In this document: piece by piece, positions 1-10,437 of the stretch
How positions within the stretch are numbered: the first letter of the stretch is position 1
How the letters are laid out: the number at the start of each line of letters is the position of its first letter
Assembly (NCBI RefSeq): GCF_025398315.1
Contig: NZ_JAODOQ010000001.1
Span: 434,001 to 498,000 of the forward strand
Source of the DNA: Shewanella phaeophyticola
GTDB lineage: Bacteria > Pseudomonadota > Gammaproteobacteria > Enterobacterales > Shewanellaceae
Reading direction: 5' to 3'
Length of the DNA stretch: 64,000 nucleotides
Notes under the pieces: model-generated
Databases searched by the model: none
Seen by the model: the letters and a program-made list of their open reading frames with translations, nothing else
Told to the model about the DNA's origin: nothing
Program-made: the position numbers and the translations under genes

Positions 1-2
1 TC

Positions 3-143
3 ACCTTTAGCGAATGGCGTGATATGTGGCGTGAAGTGAGCCAACCACAATTAACGTTTGCGCAGCGGTTTAGCATCTTGTTCGCGCCGCCAGCGACCCA
101 TCAATCGGTATCAATAACAAATGATACTACACCAAGCTTATAA
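3..143 (+). CDS. C-terminal end of a sterol desaturase / fatty acid hydroxylase-like protein (partial)
   Basis: Only the last 46 codons lie in the window; the frame is open from the left edge to a TAA. The translated tail contains E-W-R-D-M-W, then Q-R-F-S-I-L-F-A-P-P. It resembles the cytoplasmic C-terminus of the fatty acid hydroxylase superfamily, where a W-x-D/E-x-R stretch is followed by a 'LFGPPGW'-like motif. Those enzymes are integral-membrane di-iron oxygenases, but none of their histidine boxes are visible here, so the assignment rests on the tail alone. The stop overlaps the end of the convergent methyltransferase gene by a few bases. There is no room for a terminator between the two. 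Confidence 0.45.
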   Translation, partial: TFSEWRDMWREVSQPQLTFAQRFSILFAPPATHQSVSITNDTTPSL

Positions 144-911
144 AGGTTTAATGGCCTTTATTGCATAAATTAAAGGGATGTTTTGGCCTTTATGCTGTAA
201 TCGATAGCCTTTATTTTTCACGTATTCTAGCCCTTCAAAACAATCGTAAGGGCTATATGGATGTTCGTTAAATGATGCAATCGTCAGACCTGCTTGAATA
301 AGCGCATTGATCACTTCACTTATCGGATGTGGCCAGGTTGCCACAGTTTCGATTTGGTTATTGTGGTTTTCTGTGTAAGTGACTTCATTTTCAATATCAG
401 GTTGTGTTTGCGAGAAATAACCATAACCAGATAGCACATCATTAAACGGATGAAATTCAACTAAATGGAACTCACCACCAGGGATTAATGCGTTAACAAT
501 AGTGCGTGCCCAACTCGTCAGTTCGGGTAGCCAGGCTAATACGCCATATGAAGTAAATACCCTGTCATATTGCTGGGTGTTGCTGAGGCCAAACTGATAA
601 ATGTCACTGTTGATAAAGTTTGTGTTGAGTTGTAATTGGCTTGCCAGTTGTTGGGCGGTTGCAATTGACTCGCTCGATAAATCAACACCAGTGACTTTGG
701 CGCCTAATCGTGCCCACGATAAACTGTCTTGGCCAAAGTGACACTGTAAATGCAGTAAACTTTTATGATTAACATCGCCCATTTGTGCTAATTCAATGGG
801 GTTTAATGATGTTTTGCCGTCAATAAACGCCTGTAAGTCATAAAAAGATGACGCTAGATGAATTTTAGTTCGCTTATCCCATGCGTGTTTATTGATTGCT
901 AAGTAGTCCAT
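138..911 (-). CDS. Class I SAM-dependent methyltransferase
   Basis: 257 aa with a Rossmann-type methyltransferase fold. Motif I is a degenerate L-L-H-L-Q-C-H-F-G-Q-D near residues 52-62, followed by an acidic loop (V-T-G-V-D-L-S) that would hold the SAM ribose. The degenerate 'HLQCHFGQD' form is typical of a widespread 'class I SAM-dependent methyltransferase' family whose members begin with D-Y-x-x-x-N-x-x-x-W, as this one does. The substrate is unknown. The gene stands alone, convergent with the truncated gene on its left and separated from the MFS gene by a strong bidirectional terminator. No frame break is seen. Confidence 0.85.
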   Translation of the reverse strand: MDYLAINKHAWDKRTKIHLASSFYDLQAFIDGKTSLNPIELAQMGDVNHKSLLHLQCHFGQDSLSWARLGAKVTGVDLSSESIATAQQLASQLQLNTNFINSDIYQFGLSNTQQYDRVFTSYGVLAWLPELTSWARTIVNALIPGGEFHLVEFHPFNDVLSGYGYFSQTQPDIENEVTYTENHNNQIETVATWPHPISEVINALIQAGLTIASFNEHPYSPYDCFEGLEYVKNKGYRLQHKGQNIPLIYAIKAIKPL

Positions 912-997
912 TTTCGTCTCTTCTTATTGGTTTTTTCTCAACTGAGCATCATAGTACTGGGTTGCTTGTAAGCATGCTAATTAATGGGTATATAAAC

Positions 998-1035
998 AAA
1001 AAAAGCTTGCTAAGGTAAGATTAGCAAGCTTTTTT
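998..1035. terminator. Bidirectional rho-independent terminator
   Basis: A 15-bp perfect inverted repeat (A-run, GCTTGCTAA, 7-nt loop, TTAGCAAGC, T-run) with A/T tracts on both sides lies just downstream of the MFS stop codon. It would end the alginate operon on the minus strand. Confidence 0.85.
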
Positions 1036-1051
1036 ACCGATCAAGTAGATA

Positions 1052-2339
1052 TTATAACTTAGGTTTTACCGGTTCTATTTTTCCACCTAACCATAATGAA
1101 ATTAACGCTAACGGTACTAATGCAGCACCTAAAATAAAGAACGGCGTATAGTCACCGCCCTGGGTCATCATAGGCACCAGCTGGATAGTAATAATCACAC
1201 TCAATACTGCCGATGTACCACTAATACCCGCTAACGTACCGACGGTTTTACCGGAAAAGTAATCACTTGGTAAAGTTTGCACATTACCAATGGCGGTTTG
1301 AAAACCAAATAAAATAACGGCAATCAATCCCATTGCTAACCATGGTGTTGCTGCTTGTGAGGTTAATAACAGTGCCGGAAGCATCACAACACAACCTAAT
1401 ACAATCGCGCTGCGACGGGCTTTATTGACTGTCCAGCCTCGGCTTAATAAATGGCCACTAAACCAACCGCCAAACAATGCACCAATTGCTGCGCCTACAT
1501 AGGGCAGCCAAGCAAATGCGCCAATTTCTTTGACATCAAAGCCAAATTTTTCATTCAAATACAATGGTAGCCAGGCGACAAATAACCACCAAATAGGGTC
1601 GATAAAGAAACGTGCGGCAATCACTCCCCAAGTTTGACGATGGCGTAATAATTGTGCTGTGGTAGGTACGTATTCTTTGGCTTGATTTTCTTCGGTTGAA
1701 CACTGTTGTCCGCTAAGAATATATTGGCGCTCTGTTTCAGTGATCCATGGGTGAGCATCAGGCGCTGATTTGTAAATAATCATCCATGGGATGATCCAGA
1801 TAATTCCCAGTGCACCTATTACGATAAACGTCGCTTGCCAGCCTAAAAACGCATATAAAAAGGCAATGAGTGGCGGAGCAATAATAGAGCCAAGCGAAGC
1901 GCCAGAGTTAAAAATACCTTGGGCAAGAGCACGCTCTTTAATGGGAAACCATTCGGCATTAGCCTTGGTTGCACCGAGTACAGTTACCGGCTTCACCGAT
2001 ACCAAGAATAGCTCTAAACACGGCAAATGACATTGCTGTTGTTGCGATGGCGTGTAATGCAATTGACACCGACCACACCACTATCGACAGTAAAAAGCCT
2101 AAACGGGTACCAATGGCATCAAATATTTTACCAAACAGTGATTGGCCAATGGCGTAAGAGATCATAAACACCGTGATAATATTGGCATAATCACTTTTGT
2201 CTAAGCCTAGGTCTTCGGCAATGCCCGGCCACATAATGGCTAGGGCGGAGCGGTCGATGTAATTAATTACGGTAGCTAGGGCAACCAAACTGACCACAAG
2301 CCAACGCAAATGGTTTAGTTTAAACGGGCTGTTTTTCAT
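1052..2339 (-). CDS. MFS transporter, hexuronate (ExuT-like) type, alginate operon (frame broken)
   Basis: Major facilitator of the anion:cation symporter (ExuT/GudP) group, about 430 aa when joined. The first part (from 2339) carries N-x-x-D-R-x-x-L in TM1 and ends in G-I-G-E-A-G-N. The second part resumes at G-A-T-K-A-N-A-E-W-F-P, the invariant continuation of that signature. The join falls near 1974-1987, where seven bases stand in place of six. From its position it probably imports unsaturated uronate monomers or their linear keto form made by the lyases. Its start overlaps the kdgF stop by 4 bp (ATGA), so the two are translationally coupled. I infer that the break is a sequencing error, because both halves are otherwise intact and conserved. 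Confidence 0.85.
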
Positions 2340-2683
2340 GCTAAGTCCTCAACAAAGTCTTCACGCGGCGGACTAAAAGTATCAATTAAAATACCGCCGG
2401 TTGGGCACACTGCACCGTGTTCAACATGAGGTGGTATAAAGAAACTGTCACCGGCGTGAAGTATTTGAATCACACCGTCAACATTGACATGAAACTCGCC
2501 TTCAACAACATACGATACTTGAGAGTGACGATGAGCATGCACATAACCTTCTGCACCTTTATCAAACCAAATCTTTACTGCCATTAGTTCGTGGTTATAA
2601 CCCAGCATTTGACGCTTTAATCCGCCGCCAATGTCTTGAATTTCTGTTTTATTGCCAAAGCCAAAATGTTGATTCTGTTTCAT
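2336..2683 (-). CDS. kdgF: KdgF, cupin enzyme converting unsaturated uronates to linear keto sugars
   Basis: 115 aa, a single cupin domain. Metal ligands H49, H51, Q55 and H89 are in the expected H-x-H-x(3)-Q ... H spacing. The C-terminal D-T-F-S-P-P-R-E-D-F supplies D101, F103 and R107, which match the substrate residues known for KdgF proteins. The enzyme speeds ring opening of 4,5-unsaturated monouronates released by alginate or pectin lyases; the product is DEH in the alginate case. It is cytoplasmic, with no signal peptide. It lies 35 bp after the PL17 gene and overlaps the transporter by 4 bp, so it is the third gene of a four-gene alginate operon. Confidence 0.93.
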   Translation of the reverse strand: MKQNQHFGFGNKTEIQDIGGGLKRQMLGYNHELMAVKIWFDKGAEGYVHAHRHSQVSYVVEGEFHVNVDGVIQILHAGDSFFIPPHVEHGAVCPTGGILIDTFSPPREDFVEDLA

Positions 2684-2718
2684 TGTGTGTTGCTCCTAAT
2701 TTTGTTTTGAATTTTTGC

Positions 2719-5007
2719 TTAATCAAATGAGCCAGTGTTGAGCGGCTCTAAAAGTTGGGCGCGGCCATTAAACGGGTACTGCACACCATTAATGTTGATG
2801 ACACTTTGGTTTTGTTCGGTTAATGCTTGCTCGTGATGGTTTATTGCCAATAGGTATTGTTCACCGTCTTTAAAGCGGATGTGTACCGCGGATAGTTCTG
2901 CTTGTTGATGGTGAGTCAAGGCTGCGATGTTGCTGGTGGCGCCAATAGTGAACTCTTTTGCTGGGTTGTATTCGCCATGTGGCTCAAGCACGCTGACAAA
3001 AGTGTGATTGCTGGCTTCAACCCGGTAAATAAACGCTGGTTGTTGGCGTAAGTTCATATTGGGATCATTTGCACCTAACTGAGTAAACAACATTTGTTGA
3101 TGCCTGCCGTTAGTACTAACTAACGTGCTATGGCTATAAAAGCGACCATTGTCATTTAACCAAGTAACTCTAGCGAGTGAGTCGCGAGGTTGGTCTTGGG
3201 TTAAGTTAGCGGTTGCTAATAACCATAAGTGTTGATAACCATTATCGCTGCCCAGTGTAGACAGTTGTGTGAGTGATGCTTCTCGGTCAAAGTTGGTGTC
3301 AATCAATTGGCCTTGATAATGGACTGGTAGATCGAATTGGTGCGACTGACTCGCTGTTGTGTTGAGGATGTCGACAGCAATAACCGCCTCGCGTTGTGGG
3401 ATATTAATTAGGGCAACAGTGCGCTTAAAGGCAACATCATCGTATGCGTTGTCAATTGAGGCAGAAGCAAGGGTTAGGTTTTGCTGTTGGTCGTAAAAGA
3501 GGATTGTCGGGTGATGTTTATTAGCTTGCTTTACCTTGCCATTAAAATGGCTGGTTTCGTCGACAACTAAGGTGTTGTGGGCAATGGTTTGCTTAGCCCA
3601 ACTGGTGTTTTCTGGTAAGTATCCACCGCCAGATTTAGCTTCAATATTCAAAAATCGAGCAGCACCATAGTCAGAGATGATCTCATTTCCTTGGTCGTAA
3701 AACTGCCAGGTGAGTTTATCAAAGTGGCCATGCCCCAAACCTTGCGCCGTGGCTTTGTAGACTAAGGCTTGATCGGTTGGCTTACCATTACGCATGACCA
3801 CCAGTGCGCCTTCAACTCCTTGTTTACCATCACGGTATAACTCAGAGGTAAAAGCAAAAGGTTGTTGCAGTTGCTGGTCTAATCCTTGTGCGACCTTAAG
3901 GCCATCACCGGTTAATAGAATAGTGTCTTGTTGTTTGGCTATATCGAGTAAACGCGGGTCGCCGTTTAAGCCATACGCTATTGCAACGCCATTGACCAAT
4001 TCGATGGTGTCGATCCCTTTGCTTTTAATTGCATCGTTTAACGGGAACAACAATTTGTTGTAACTTAACGCAGCAGTAGTATTTATCGCCTTAAGTATAA
4101 TGCCGTCTCGATACTCAAAGATTTTGCGTTGTGGTTCATTTTGTTCAATGGCTTTGGCAAAGGTAACAAACGGCATTAACGCATAGCGTTGATAATAAGG
4201 CTCTTCGTTGTAATAACCATCGGGTGAAAACAACTCGTCTAGCTGCCGCATAAAGCCGCCTTTTTGGGCGAGGTCAAGATCATATAAAGCACGCTCAACC
4301 CACAAGGGTTTGTTAAGTACGTAACCTGCCATGCCTACGGCTGCAGTGGCTCAGGTGCCGTGGTTATGTACTTTGTTGAAGGTGTGAGGCGACTGCTCTG
4401 ATAAAAACAATGCTACGGGAATGATTACCCCAGTTTCGATTTTGTTGCGTTCAGTTGGCGTCAGTGCTGGGTAAACAAAGTCGTAAGCCTGAATGGTATG
4501 CACTAACCAAACCGCTTCGTTAAGCCCTTGCCAAAACAGTTTACCTGCGTTGCTGTTTTTGCGTTTGGGATGAACTGGTAGTTCAGGATAGAGTGCAGCG
4601 TATTGCAGCAACATGGTTTTTACGTATTCGGCATATTTTTTATCGCCAGTAAGCTGGTAAATAATGCCGGTGTCGTACATTTGCTGATAATTGCGTTTGT
4701 GTTTTTCGTGGGTATAACCTCCGCCGCCATCTTTAGGTAATGGCACCTCAATAGACTGACTTAGGTCGATATCAACCTGTTTAAGCTTAGCCTTAAATGC
4801 ATCTTGAAAAGCCCCCGGTTCGGTAATCGCCTGTTGCATGGCTGCGACGTCTTGTTGATTAATCACAAGGTTGGGATTACTGGCTGCATTGGCCGGTAAA
4901 TTGATGCCCAATAGAGCCAGTGCAATGCCAACCAATATGAAATCAAAGTAACGCAGCGTTAGGCTAATACTGGGTGTTGACAGCTGTTTTGTGAAGATTT
5001 TTTTCAT
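2719..5007 (-). CDS. PL17 oligoalginate lyase (exo-type), internal TGA in place of a conserved Trp
   Basis: About 762 aa when read through. The N-terminus has a Sec signal peptide (about 42 residues, ending P-A-N-A). The N-terminal alginate-lyase/heparinase-II-III helical domain contains H-N-K-V-H-N-H-G-T, the PL17 active-site Asn-His region. A heparinase II/III-like beta domain follows. PL17 enzymes release unsaturated monouronate from alginate oligomers exolytically. The frame is interrupted once, at 4351-4353, by TGA directly after H-N-H-G-T, and the same frame continues A-T-A-A-V-G-M-A-G-Y. The family has Trp here, so TGG-GCC reads TGA-GCC. This is one of the GGNCC-type miscalls seen across the window; a true nonsense mutation is less likely. 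It overlaps the PL6 stop by 4 bp. Confidence 0.9.
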
Positions 5008-7291
5008 CTTGTTTGCACTTTATTATTGTTGATGTTGGCAGTGTGCTTACCCGTGGAGACTAATTCGCTGACTTGTGGGAATGCACTGTTGATGAGTTTA
5101 TTGTTAGTGATATTGGTTTTGGGTTCACCGACAGTATGTTCAACAACAATGGCTGCGCTGTCGCTAAAACTGTTGTGATCTATTTGGCTCACTTGCACGC
5201 CATGTAGTGTTATCAACGCGCCAGATAAATTATGTTTGCCCATGGCAACATCATTAAACTGGTTATGCTTAATTGAAACATGTGGCTAAAGGTACTTTCA
5301 TCTTTTCCACCGCGATATACCGAAGCGACGCTACCTTGTATATGTTCAAATTGATTATGACTGAGTGTGAGGTATTCGACGTTATAAATGCCTCTGTCGT
5401 CTGTTTCTTTATCTAGGCGAAAAAGGTCACCTGATATGTGACTAAACAGGCTATGAGAGATATTTATTTCATCGGCAAATGCACGATTACCCGAATCGAA
5501 AAAATGGAATTGATGGTGAGTCTTGAGCTGTTCAACGATGCTGTTGATCATCTCGAAACGATAATTAGTTAACATACCTGTTGAGCGAGTGCTAACAACA
5601 CTGTTACCACGAGAGTTTGGGCTGTTTATGCCGGTGATACGTAACCCGTCGAGTTGTAAATTACCGTTATTTTGAATTTCAAACAGGCTAGGGCGCTTAA
5701 AACTGATAATTGCTTGATGCTTATTTAGGGCTTTAAACGTAAGGGGCTTAGTGATGGCTAAGATGTTTCTGACGTTATAATGGCCATCTTTTAGCAACAA
5801 GGTATCGCCCGGCTTAGCGCTTTGCACCGCAGTGTCTAACTCGCCTTCTTCTGAGCTCACCGTGATGATATTGCCAGATTGAAACGCAACACTAAGTTCA
5901 GATTTTGGGTACCAACTTACGCCGGTATGCTGTTTTAATGTAGGAGTTAATTTTGGCGTTGCACCATAATGGGCTAAGGCTATATCGCTTGGGTAGAGTA
6001 AGCCATTAGCTGCCCGCACAAGGGGAACTTGTTGAGAGTTAAGTCCTTTGGCGATAATTGGATTGATTTTATTGAGGTTAATGTTACTGAGGTTGTCTGT
6101 AAATGCTAATCCGTTGATATCGTCATGCACGGAAAATGGTGCTGTTGAGTTGATAAATAGGTTTTGAGTCAGTGTGCTATCTTGAGGTGGGGCTGAGCGT
6201 TCGCTGTCACTGCCTGCTGCTAGCTCGATATGCTCAAGGTTGATAAAGCTATTGTGGTTAATATTGGCATTGACCACTTGATGGTAACGATTGAGCGGCG
6301 AGTTAGGTACGCCATTCATAATGGTCAATCCACTACCAAAGCGAGTGCCGGTTAACCCTTCAAGATAGTTGTTGGTGACGACTTGATCGCGATTAATAAC
6401 CCTGATCCCACCGGTATGGTCAATGCCATTACCTAAAAACACATTACTGTCGATAATATTACCGTTGCCATGCCTTAGGGTTAATGTGCCACGAGACTGA
6501 TAAAACAAATTGTTCTGTATACGGTTTTTACCTGACTTAACCGAAATGATTTCGACTTCACCGTCACAGCGGTCAAAGAAATTATTTTCGACCACGGTTA
6601 ATGAGTCTGAAAGCGAGTGATGGCTGGTGCCTATTCTGATGGTTTCGCCGCCGTTAGAGCCTAAAATTGGGCGAGGGCCAAAATAGTTATGATCAATGCG
6701 ATGTTGGTTTTGTTGGTTATGTTCACCCTCAAGACGAACGGCTAAGGTTACGCCTGCATTGCGTTTTGCAGTAAAATGATTGTGATCTAAGCGATTGTGC
6801 TGGCCATACAAACCAATCCAATTGTCTGACTGTTGACGGTCTGGGTTATTGTAATTATCGATTACCACTTCGGTCACTCGTGAGTGGTTAGCGACTTGAG
6901 TATCGGTTTTTTTAAAGGAAATAACTTCATTACTAGGCGTATAGCCGTGCTTAAATACCAAACCGGATACTGTTAAATACTCACCGGCTAAGGTTAAATT
7001 GGATTGACCAGATAAAATCACTTTGCCTTTAGTTTGTGCGGTTAATTCGATGGGGGCTTCTGCGTTGCCTTTCGCAATAAAGTCGATTTCAAAATCTTGC
7101 CAAATACCATTTTTTAAGATGATTTTATCGCCAGGTTGTAACTGTTTTAATATTTGTTGGTATTGTGCTTGTGATGCCACTAAATGTTCTTGGGCATTAA
7201 TCTGAACAGAGAAGGAAGCAAACAGTAATAAGACTAACCATTGAGTTAATAACCTACAGGATAAGAGGGTTTTATTATTAAATGGTTTCAT
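5004..7291 (-). CDS. PL6 alginate lyase (chondroitinase-B fold), two-domain (frame broken)
   Basis: About 760 aa when joined, with a Sec signal peptide (cleavage near I-N-A-Q-E). It is a PL6 enzyme with an N-terminal catalytic parallel beta-helix and a second beta-helix domain after about residue 460, the AlyGC-like long form. The catalytic pair is visible: K252 in I-S-V-K-S-G and R273 in L-T-L-R-H-G-N. Acidic Ca-site residues lie in G-E-V-E-I-I (245-247). It acts in the periplasm or at the surface to cut alginate, feeding the PL17 exolyase. Near 5284-5288 the frame slips: the expected T-F-G-P-H-V reads T-F-S-H, as if a GGNCC had lost one base. The last 79 residues are in the next frame. It is the first gene of the operon. 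Confidence 0.9.
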
Positions 7292-7325
7292 ATGAACTCT
7301 CGAATATAACCGTTTTTAATTTTCC

Positions 7326-7345
7326 ACCAATGGTTGATTTGTCAA
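7326..7345 (-). promoter_or_regulatory. Promoter -35 and candidate operator for the alginate operon
   Basis: On the minus strand a perfect TTGACA (-35, 7340-7345) is followed by the 9-bp palindrome ACCATTGGT (7326-7334) inside the -35/-10 spacer. The -10 is weak (AAATTA). The same 9-mer recurs at the promoter of the divergent regulator. A repressor bound here would block RNA polymerase. The operator role is inferred. Confidence 0.5.
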
Positions 7346-7667
7346 TTGGTAGTTCCAGGAAAGTAGTCACTGTTGAGTGACAAGGCCTTTGGTATTTACA
7401 GCAAACGAGTCTGCAACGTTGTTGGCGATAAACTTGCTTTAAAAGGGCTGATGAAATGAGAGGCGGTTTTTAGCGATATAAAGGTGGCATGTGAATATAC
7501 TGAATGGGTAAGCTTATCCCCCTTACATTTGTTTACAGCTGATGTTGTGTTGTCCAATTTCATCTTAATCTCCCCAGATCAATGACTTCGCTTTTTTGCT
7601 AGGCATGCCTATTTTTTAATTGTTCACCTGAGTAGAAACTAACCAATTAACGTGTCCGTGTCAATTA

Positions 7668-7686
7668 AATGGTTTTACCAATTTTT
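7668..7686. promoter_or_regulatory. UxuR/ExuR-like palindromic operator candidate
   Basis: AAATGGTTTTACCAATTT contains TGGT-3 nt-ACCA inside A/T-rich arms. It is very close to the known UxuR/ExuR (GntR-FCD) consensus AAATTGGTATACCAATTT. It lies between the divergent PL6 operon and the FCD-type regulator gene, where an autoregulated operator is expected. Confidence 0.5.
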
Positions 7687-7709
7687 GAAGTGGGATTGTT
7701 TTTGTTATT

Positions 7710-7746
7710 ACCAATGGTTTGTGCGGGTATGACAATGTGCTATAAT
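7710..7746 (+). promoter_or_regulatory. Promoter of the GntR regulator with overlapping operator copy
   Basis: A perfect -10 (TATAAT, 7741-7746) has a weak -35 (TTGTGC, 7719-7724) 16 bp upstream. The second copy of ACCAATGGT (7710-7718) directly abuts this -35. A further half-similar AAATTGGTTTTAC lies at 7830-7842, just before the ribosome binding site. Autoregulation is inferred from this layout. Confidence 0.45.
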
Positions 7747-7859
7747 TGCAATAGTTTGATCTAATTAACATGTTAATTAATGGTTTGCTGCGATAGTAAA
7801 TACCGATAAAATGTCAGCACTAAACCTGTAAATTGGTTTTACTTTTCGAAGGAAGGTAT

Positions 7860-8600
7860 ATGAAAAACCGTCGTTTATTTTGGCGAATAGTCGATACAAT
7901 TGAGGCTTCTATTGCTAGTGGTGAGTATCCGGTTGGCAGCCGTTTACCGCCAGAGCGTGAATTAGCTGAAAAATTTGATGTTAGCCGTCCCACTATTCGT
8001 GAAGCGATTATTGCTTTAGAAGTGCGTGAAAAAGTCGAGGTAAAAACCGGTTCTGGTGTGTATGTTGTTAATCATCAGTCGCAAACGGTGACTGCTAGCA
8101 AGGTTAATGCCTTTGAATTAACACAGGCACGAGCTCTCGTTGAGGGTGAAATCGCAGCACTGGCAGCAAAAACCATTACAAGAGAAGAGCTTGAAAAGCT
8201 TCATGGCACTTTAGTCATGATGAAAGACATGCAGAATGTTGAAGAAGCCGATGAGTTATTTCATCAAATTATTGCTTACTCAACTCGTAACGGTGCATTG
8301 ATTAATTTATTTGAAAACATGTGGTCATTGCGTTCATCGAGCAATGAAATCATTGAAGATTACAATATTGTTTGTAGTACAGACAATAATAAGACGCTGG
8401 CTGAACACACCTCAATTTATCAGGCTCTGTCTGCCCATGACGCTGCTGAAGCTCGTTTAGCGATGCATCGACATTTTAATCGTTTAATCAATGTGTTATT
8501 CGACAAGTTAGAGCAACAAGCATTAGAAGAAGTGCGGCGTAAAAACAGTGCGAACCGCGATTTATACTCGATTGAGAATTTGGTTAAGATTAAAGGTTAA
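7860..8600 (+). CDS. GntR-family (FadR/FCD subfamily) transcriptional regulator of the alginate operon
   Basis: 246 aa. The N-terminal winged helix (about residues 4-72) has the GntR signature G-S-R-L-P-P-E-R-E-L-A and S-R-P-T-I-R-E-A. The C-terminal all-helical FCD ligand domain carries His and acidic residues (L-F-H-Q-I-I; A-E-H-T; A-M-H-R-H) that usually bind a metal and an organic acid ligand. The ATG at 7860 was chosen because GAAGGAAGG sits just upstream; an upstream TTG in frame has no Shine-Dalgarno sequence. It is divergent from the lyase operon. UxuR, ExuR and other FCD regulators of uronate use act as repressors released by a pathway intermediate. The same is inferred here. Confidence 0.9.
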   Translation: MKNRRLFWRIVDTIEASIASGEYPVGSRLPPERELAEKFDVSRPTIREAIIALEVREKVEVKTGSGVYVVNHQSQTVTASKVNAFELTQARALVEGEIAALAAKTITREELEKLHGTLVMMKDMQNVEEADELFHQIIAYSTRNGALINLFENMWSLRSSSNEIIEDYNIVCSTDNNKTLAEHTSIYQALSAHDAAEARLAMHRHFNRLINVLFDKLEQQALEEVRRKNSANRDLYSIENLVKIKG

Positions 8601-8627
8601 CCGTCTTTTATCAATGCTGAGCAATAT

Positions 8628-8659
8628 AACGCGTCAATACTTAGTGTTGGCGCGTTTTT
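8628..8659 (+). terminator. Rho-independent terminator of the regulator gene
   Basis: Inverted repeat AACGCGTCAA / TTGGCGCGTT (one mismatch) ends in a T-run 28 bp after the regulator stop codon. Confidence 0.7.
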
Positions 8660-8660
8660 A

Positions 8661-9094
8661 TTTTGTGGTCAAAAAAAGACCCCTTAGAAATGATCTAAAG
8701 AGCCGACTATCGGTATGAGACAGAGGAGCTCTACCTGTAAATATCGACATCCTTGTCGAACTTTGTCATTCATGAAACCGGTTTTGCCAGTGAAGTTGCA
8801 TCAATTTGGTCACTTAGTCCCAGCAAATTGAGTTAAAAAGTGATTTTTACTGGGTTAGTTAAGCTATGGCATAAGGGGGAAACTGGTGCTAGTCGATACC
8901 ATCATCTAGCCCAAATGCATAACTTGGCGTAAATTTTATTAATTGATAATAAGCTTGGGTGACTTTCTTTGTCAACCAATATTGGGTATTGGTCATACCA
9001 AATCAATGGTGACAGAGGGAGAAGTAATCGGCAATTGTGTGAATCATTGGCCCAGTAAAAGCACTGAGCCAATCGGTTTGAGTGAATTTAGAGG
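8661..9094. other. Intergenic stretch without a recognised gene
   Basis: No frame with convincing codon use or start signal was seen on either strand. An imperfect 10-bp inverted repeat (ATTGGCCCAG / CTGAGCCAAT, 9046-9073) lies just past the rlmG stop but lacks a T-run on the rlmG strand. Its role is unknown. Confidence 0.5.
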
Positions 9095-10243
9095 CTATTT
9101 CTTAGCCTGTAAGATGACAAACTTACCGTTAGATGCAACCGTTGTACAGTTATTGAAAATACGTTTTATTTTGACGTGATATGCCAAGTGGCGGTTGCCA
9201 ACGACATGCAGTATCCCATCTTTTTTCAATCGCTTATATGCATCGACAAACATTTGCCAGGCAATATGATCGGTAATGGCTTCACCTTGATGAAACGGAG
9301 GATTACACAAGACAAGATCGGGAGTCACTTCTGGCGGAAGGTGGGTTAAACAATCGTCCCAATAAAAATGTCCTTGTGGTGTGTCTTGTTCGGTATTATC
9401 TAATGCGTTGCTTTGCCAATTATGCTCTGCTGAGGCAATTGCCATGTCTGAATCGTCAACAAAATGCACTTGTGCTTGTGGATAACATTGTTTGGCATGT
9501 AGCCCTAAAACACCATTACCACAGCCTAAATCAACGATTTGCGTAAAGTCACCTTTTGGCATGTTGTCGAGCATAATCCGCGCGCCGATGTCTAATTTAT
9601 TGGCGGCAAATACATTAGCTAAATTGCCGATATTAAGACCTAACTCGTCAATTTTCCAGTTTACCGCAGGGGCAATTTTACGTGCCTTACCGTCGCTAAC
9701 ACAGGTAATAACACGTGTTCTCTTCCAGGTGAGGCTAGCATTTGCGGAACCGAGATTTTTCTCTATCAATGACAGTAACGCGGCATTAATTGATTTTGCT
9801 TTCGCACCTATTAGTATTTGGGTTCCTGGCGCAAGGATGGTGGATAAGCGCGCCAGTTGTTGGGCAAAATAATGTAAGTTTTTAGGTACTTTCATCAACA
9901 CCAGTTGAGTGTTGTTATTGAGTGTCTGGCGGCTATTTATAATGATTAATGATTTAGGGGCTAAGCGATTGTGCTGCAAATTATGTTGGCAGCCGAGTAA
10001 ACTGGTTTTTGCATCGGTTTCTAGGGTAATAGGCCATTGTGTGTCTTGAGCCGCTAACGCACAGGTTAATGCCCCAAAGTTGTCGTTTAGGATTGCTGTT
10101 GGCACTGCCGTTTGCTGGGTTTCAATTAAGTGCTTAATTAAATGCTCATCGGCAGCGTCCCATGCTTGTAAGTTTGATGCTTGTTGTGTGGGATAACGAA
10201 ATAGCTCAAGTTCAATGCCTTCACAAGCAAATTGGGTGGTCAT
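9095..10243 (-). CDS. rlmG: 23S rRNA (guanine-1835-N2)-methyltransferase RlmG
   Basis: 382 aa, full length for the family. It is a duplicated methyltransferase: the N-terminal half is degenerate and keeps N-L-Q-A-W-D-A-A-D (24-32), characteristic of RlmG. The C-terminal half is catalytic, with SAM motif D-L-G-C-G-N-G (about 238-244) and the base-flipping N-P-P-F-H-Q-G, as expected for m2G methylation of 23S rRNA. The frame is intact. It is probably monocistronic. An inverted repeat ATTGGGTC / GACCCAAT sits 40-70 bp upstream of the start (10284-10314), in the leader or promoter. Confidence 0.95.
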   Translation of the reverse strand: MTTQFACEGIELELFRYPTQQASNLQAWDAADEHLIKHLIETQQTAVPTAILNDNFGALTCALAAQDTQWPITLETDAKTSLLGCQHNLQHNRLAPKSLIIINSRQTLNNNTQLVLMKVPKNLHYFAQQLARLSTILAPGTQILIGAKAKSINAALLSLIEKNLGSANASLTWKRTRVITCVSDGKARKIAPAVNWKIDELGLNIGNLANVFAANKLDIGARIMLDNMPKGDFTQIVDLGCGNGVLGLHAKQCYPQAQVHFVDDSDMAIASAEHNWQSNALDNTEQDTPQGHFYWDDCLTHLPPEVTPDLVLCNPPFHQGEAITDHIAWQMFVDAYKRLKKDGILHVVGNRHLAYHVKIKRIFNNCTTVASNGKFVILQAKK

Positions 10244-10283
10244 GGGTGTGTTACCTAAATAGAAATTTTATGAATGTGGTCTA

Positions 10284-10314
10284 ATTGGGTCTATTGTGGA
10301 CCTTGTGACCCAAT
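10284..10314. repeat. 8-bp inverted repeat upstream of rlmG
   Basis: ATTGGGTC and GACCCAAT are separated by 15 bp in the rlmG leader/promoter. It could be an operator or a leader hairpin; nothing else supports either reading. Confidence 0.3.
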
Positions 10315-10437
10315 AGGTAAGCGTATTATCTCAGATATCAGTAAGCGGTGCGAGACATAGCGACAGTGGTAAAGATTGCTATTCATTAAGCGGTTGAGTA
10401 AATTGGCAATATTCATAAATAATTTCAAGGGACAATG

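Noticed and set aside
4348..4353. In-frame TGA in the PL17 lyase as a selenocysteine or readthrough codon
   Set aside because: The family has Trp here, the site is a GGNCC with the typical inner C-to-T change, and no selenocysteine-type structure or homologue supports recoding.
9046..9073. Inverted repeat after rlmG as its terminator
   Set aside because: The stem has a mismatch and no T-run follows on the rlmG strand.
8943..9179. Open frame overlapping the end of rlmG on the opposite strand
   Set aside because: It is a shadow of the rlmG coding sequence with no independent support.
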